Shown here: piece after piece, positions 62,901-64,000 of the stretch | Layout: each line of letters starts with the position of its first letter | Position numbering within the stretch: the stretch's first letter is position 1 | Origin: Megascapheus bottae | Taxonomy: Eukaryota; Chordata; Mammalia; Rodentia; Geomyidae | Assembly (NCBI GenBank): GCA_024803745.1 | Contig: JANJXV010000190.1 | Span: 248,001-312,000 of the forward strand | Direction of reading: 5' to 3' | DNA: 64,000 nt | Notes under the pieces: generated by a model | Seen by the model: only the letters and a program-made list of their open reading frames with translations | Told to the model about the DNA's origin: nothing | Databases searched by the model: none | Made by a program: the position numbers and the translations under genes

Positions 62901-64000
62901 CATGGACCCCTCAGCCGGTCTATCCCAACAGAGCCATCAGTAGCTCCAGAGGCCAAGTGCTTACATCTACCTCAACGTCCTGCCTTCTGTCCTACCACTC
63001 GGATCCGGTTCTACAGACAGGAGAGAGGTACTAAGAGTCTGCTATCCTCAGGAGGCAGTCTCAGTGGGAGCCTTTCAGACCCAAGAGCAGGAGCATCACC
63101 TGTCTGCACATGGGCTGAAGACAGACAAACATCTTGGGGGCTGGCCAGACAGCACGTGGCTGACTAATGAGCTCAATTGCTTTTTACCCATATTTTCCCA
63201 ATAAAAGGTCGGTTAGACACCAACCACTGCCTCACCGAGGGGCCATCTGGCCACCCTGCTTCTGAGCCTGCTGGCATGGCTCCCTGTTTCCTTCCAATTG
63301 CCATGGTAGAAGGCAGTCCCGGTGGCAGGGCTGAGGGAAGGGTGGGTAGAGCCCATGGCACTGGGCTGGGTGATGGGAAGGTCTGTTGTGTGGGTGCAGG
63401 GAAGAGAGGTTTCCTATTGGTATTTCTATTTGAGGGCCCCAAAGTGTCTGTGTATTTGCCAGAGCAGAATTCAGAAGGTCCTCAGGGTGGGGTGGCCTGG
63501 AAGGTACCGGCAGCCTTGACCCTGAGCTAAGACCCTGTCAGCTTGGGGAGGAAAGATGACCCGTGAGCCCAGCAGAGCCCACTTCCCCCTGCCAAGGTAG
63601 GTCTCTGGTTCCCCCTTGCTGTCCCTGTGCCCCGCTTGTCCGTGCCAAGGCCCCTGTACACTTGAGCTTCCTGTGGCTTTTATGCCATCTGTCCAACTAC
63701 TGGTCCAGACATTTTACCGCCAAGGCCTTGTCCACTGTTGGCTGCTTTTTGGCCACTGTGTGCCAAGGAATATAAGAAATCGGCTGGGTAACCTGTCTGT
63801 CAAGTGTGAACTCCCCAGTCAGGGCAGCTTCCAACGTCTGCACGAACTCGGGCTGCCCTTGCCTGTCCTGCACCTGAAGGCTCCCTTCCCTTCCAGCCGA
63901 TTTCCTCTCCTAAAAGGACCCACAGAGAAGGTCCACTCACTCTCAACTGCTCTGCAGCCCCTGCGCTGCCAGCTCAGGTCCTGCTGGGACCACGGTCACC
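60000..64000. other. Upstream FBRSL1 or intergenic sequence, unassigned
   Basis: About 4 kb of mostly unique sequence with only one small tandem repeat. Its open frames lack splice support or family motifs. If FBRSL1 resembles its human orthologue, this is intron. Confidence 0.4.
62528..62636. repeat. Short tandem repeat, about 36 bp, three or so copies
   Basis: ctgggaccacagtgtcccct recurs three times, then a diverged fourth copy. Confidence 0.88.

Noticed and set aside
63540..63612. Plus-strand donor-like site ctgccaag/gtaggt
   Set aside because: A single splice-like motif without an acceptor, reading frame or partner exon.

Overview
The window is mammalian nuclear DNA: widely spaced exons with GT/AG splice sites, long introns and a heavy load of short retroposons. 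The retroposons are rodent-type. One group is a tRNA-derived ID-like dimer; the other has a B1 (7SL-derived) head joined to an ID-like tail. The consensus looks most like that of heteromyid rodents (kangaroo rats, pocket mice) or relatives; this species guess is inference, while 'rodent' is fairly secure.

Four protein-coding genes can be read, in the same order and relative orientation as I know for human 12q24.33: POLE (+, partial, 23 exons, 1788-25697), P2RX2 (-, complete, 11 exons, 32043-28043), LRCOL1 (+, complete, 5 exons, 37999-39735) and FBRSL1 (-, partial, 14 exons, 56230-45933). I assembled every exon by hand; reading phase is maintained across every junction and each protein ends at a stop codon. 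POLE and P2RX2 converge tail to tail with about 1.5 kb between poly(A) signals. P2RX2 and LRCOL1 diverge. LRCOL1 and FBRSL1 converge.

Region by region: 1-26 kb is AT-balanced, SINE-rich intron/exon sequence of the C-terminal half of DNA polymerase epsilon. 26-27.5 kb is a short gene-poor gap. 28-32.4 kb is the compact P2RX2 gene, with introns 1, 2, 3 and 6 filled by different GC-rich minisatellites. 32.4-38 kb is a GACA-type microsatellite plus SINE/L1 debris. 38-39.9 kb is LRCOL1, a small secreted colipase-like protein, with minisatellites in two introns and a 48-bp tandem array directly behind its poly(A) signal. 40.6-44.7 kb is SINE-rich intergenic DNA with nested insertions. 44.7-56.3 kb holds the 3' two-thirds or so of FBRSL1, with another minisatellite immediately after its stop codon. 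56.3-64 kb is FBRSL1 upstream/intronic sequence with a GC-rich array and CpG-island-like block at 58.1-59.8 kb.

The genes do not form a pathway: a replicative polymerase, an ATP-gated ion channel, a secreted colipase-like protein and an AUTS2-family Polycomb-associated protein. I found no new multi-gene system. The most notable signals are a shortened P2X2 cytoplasmic tail, the three-fold colipase half-repeat of LRCOL1, and the abrupt change at about 28 kb from SINE-dominated DNA to DNA dominated by GC-rich minisatellites that sit in introns, in a 3' UTR and next to a poly(A) site. No rRNA, tRNA gene, CRISPR array or prokaryotic element was seen.
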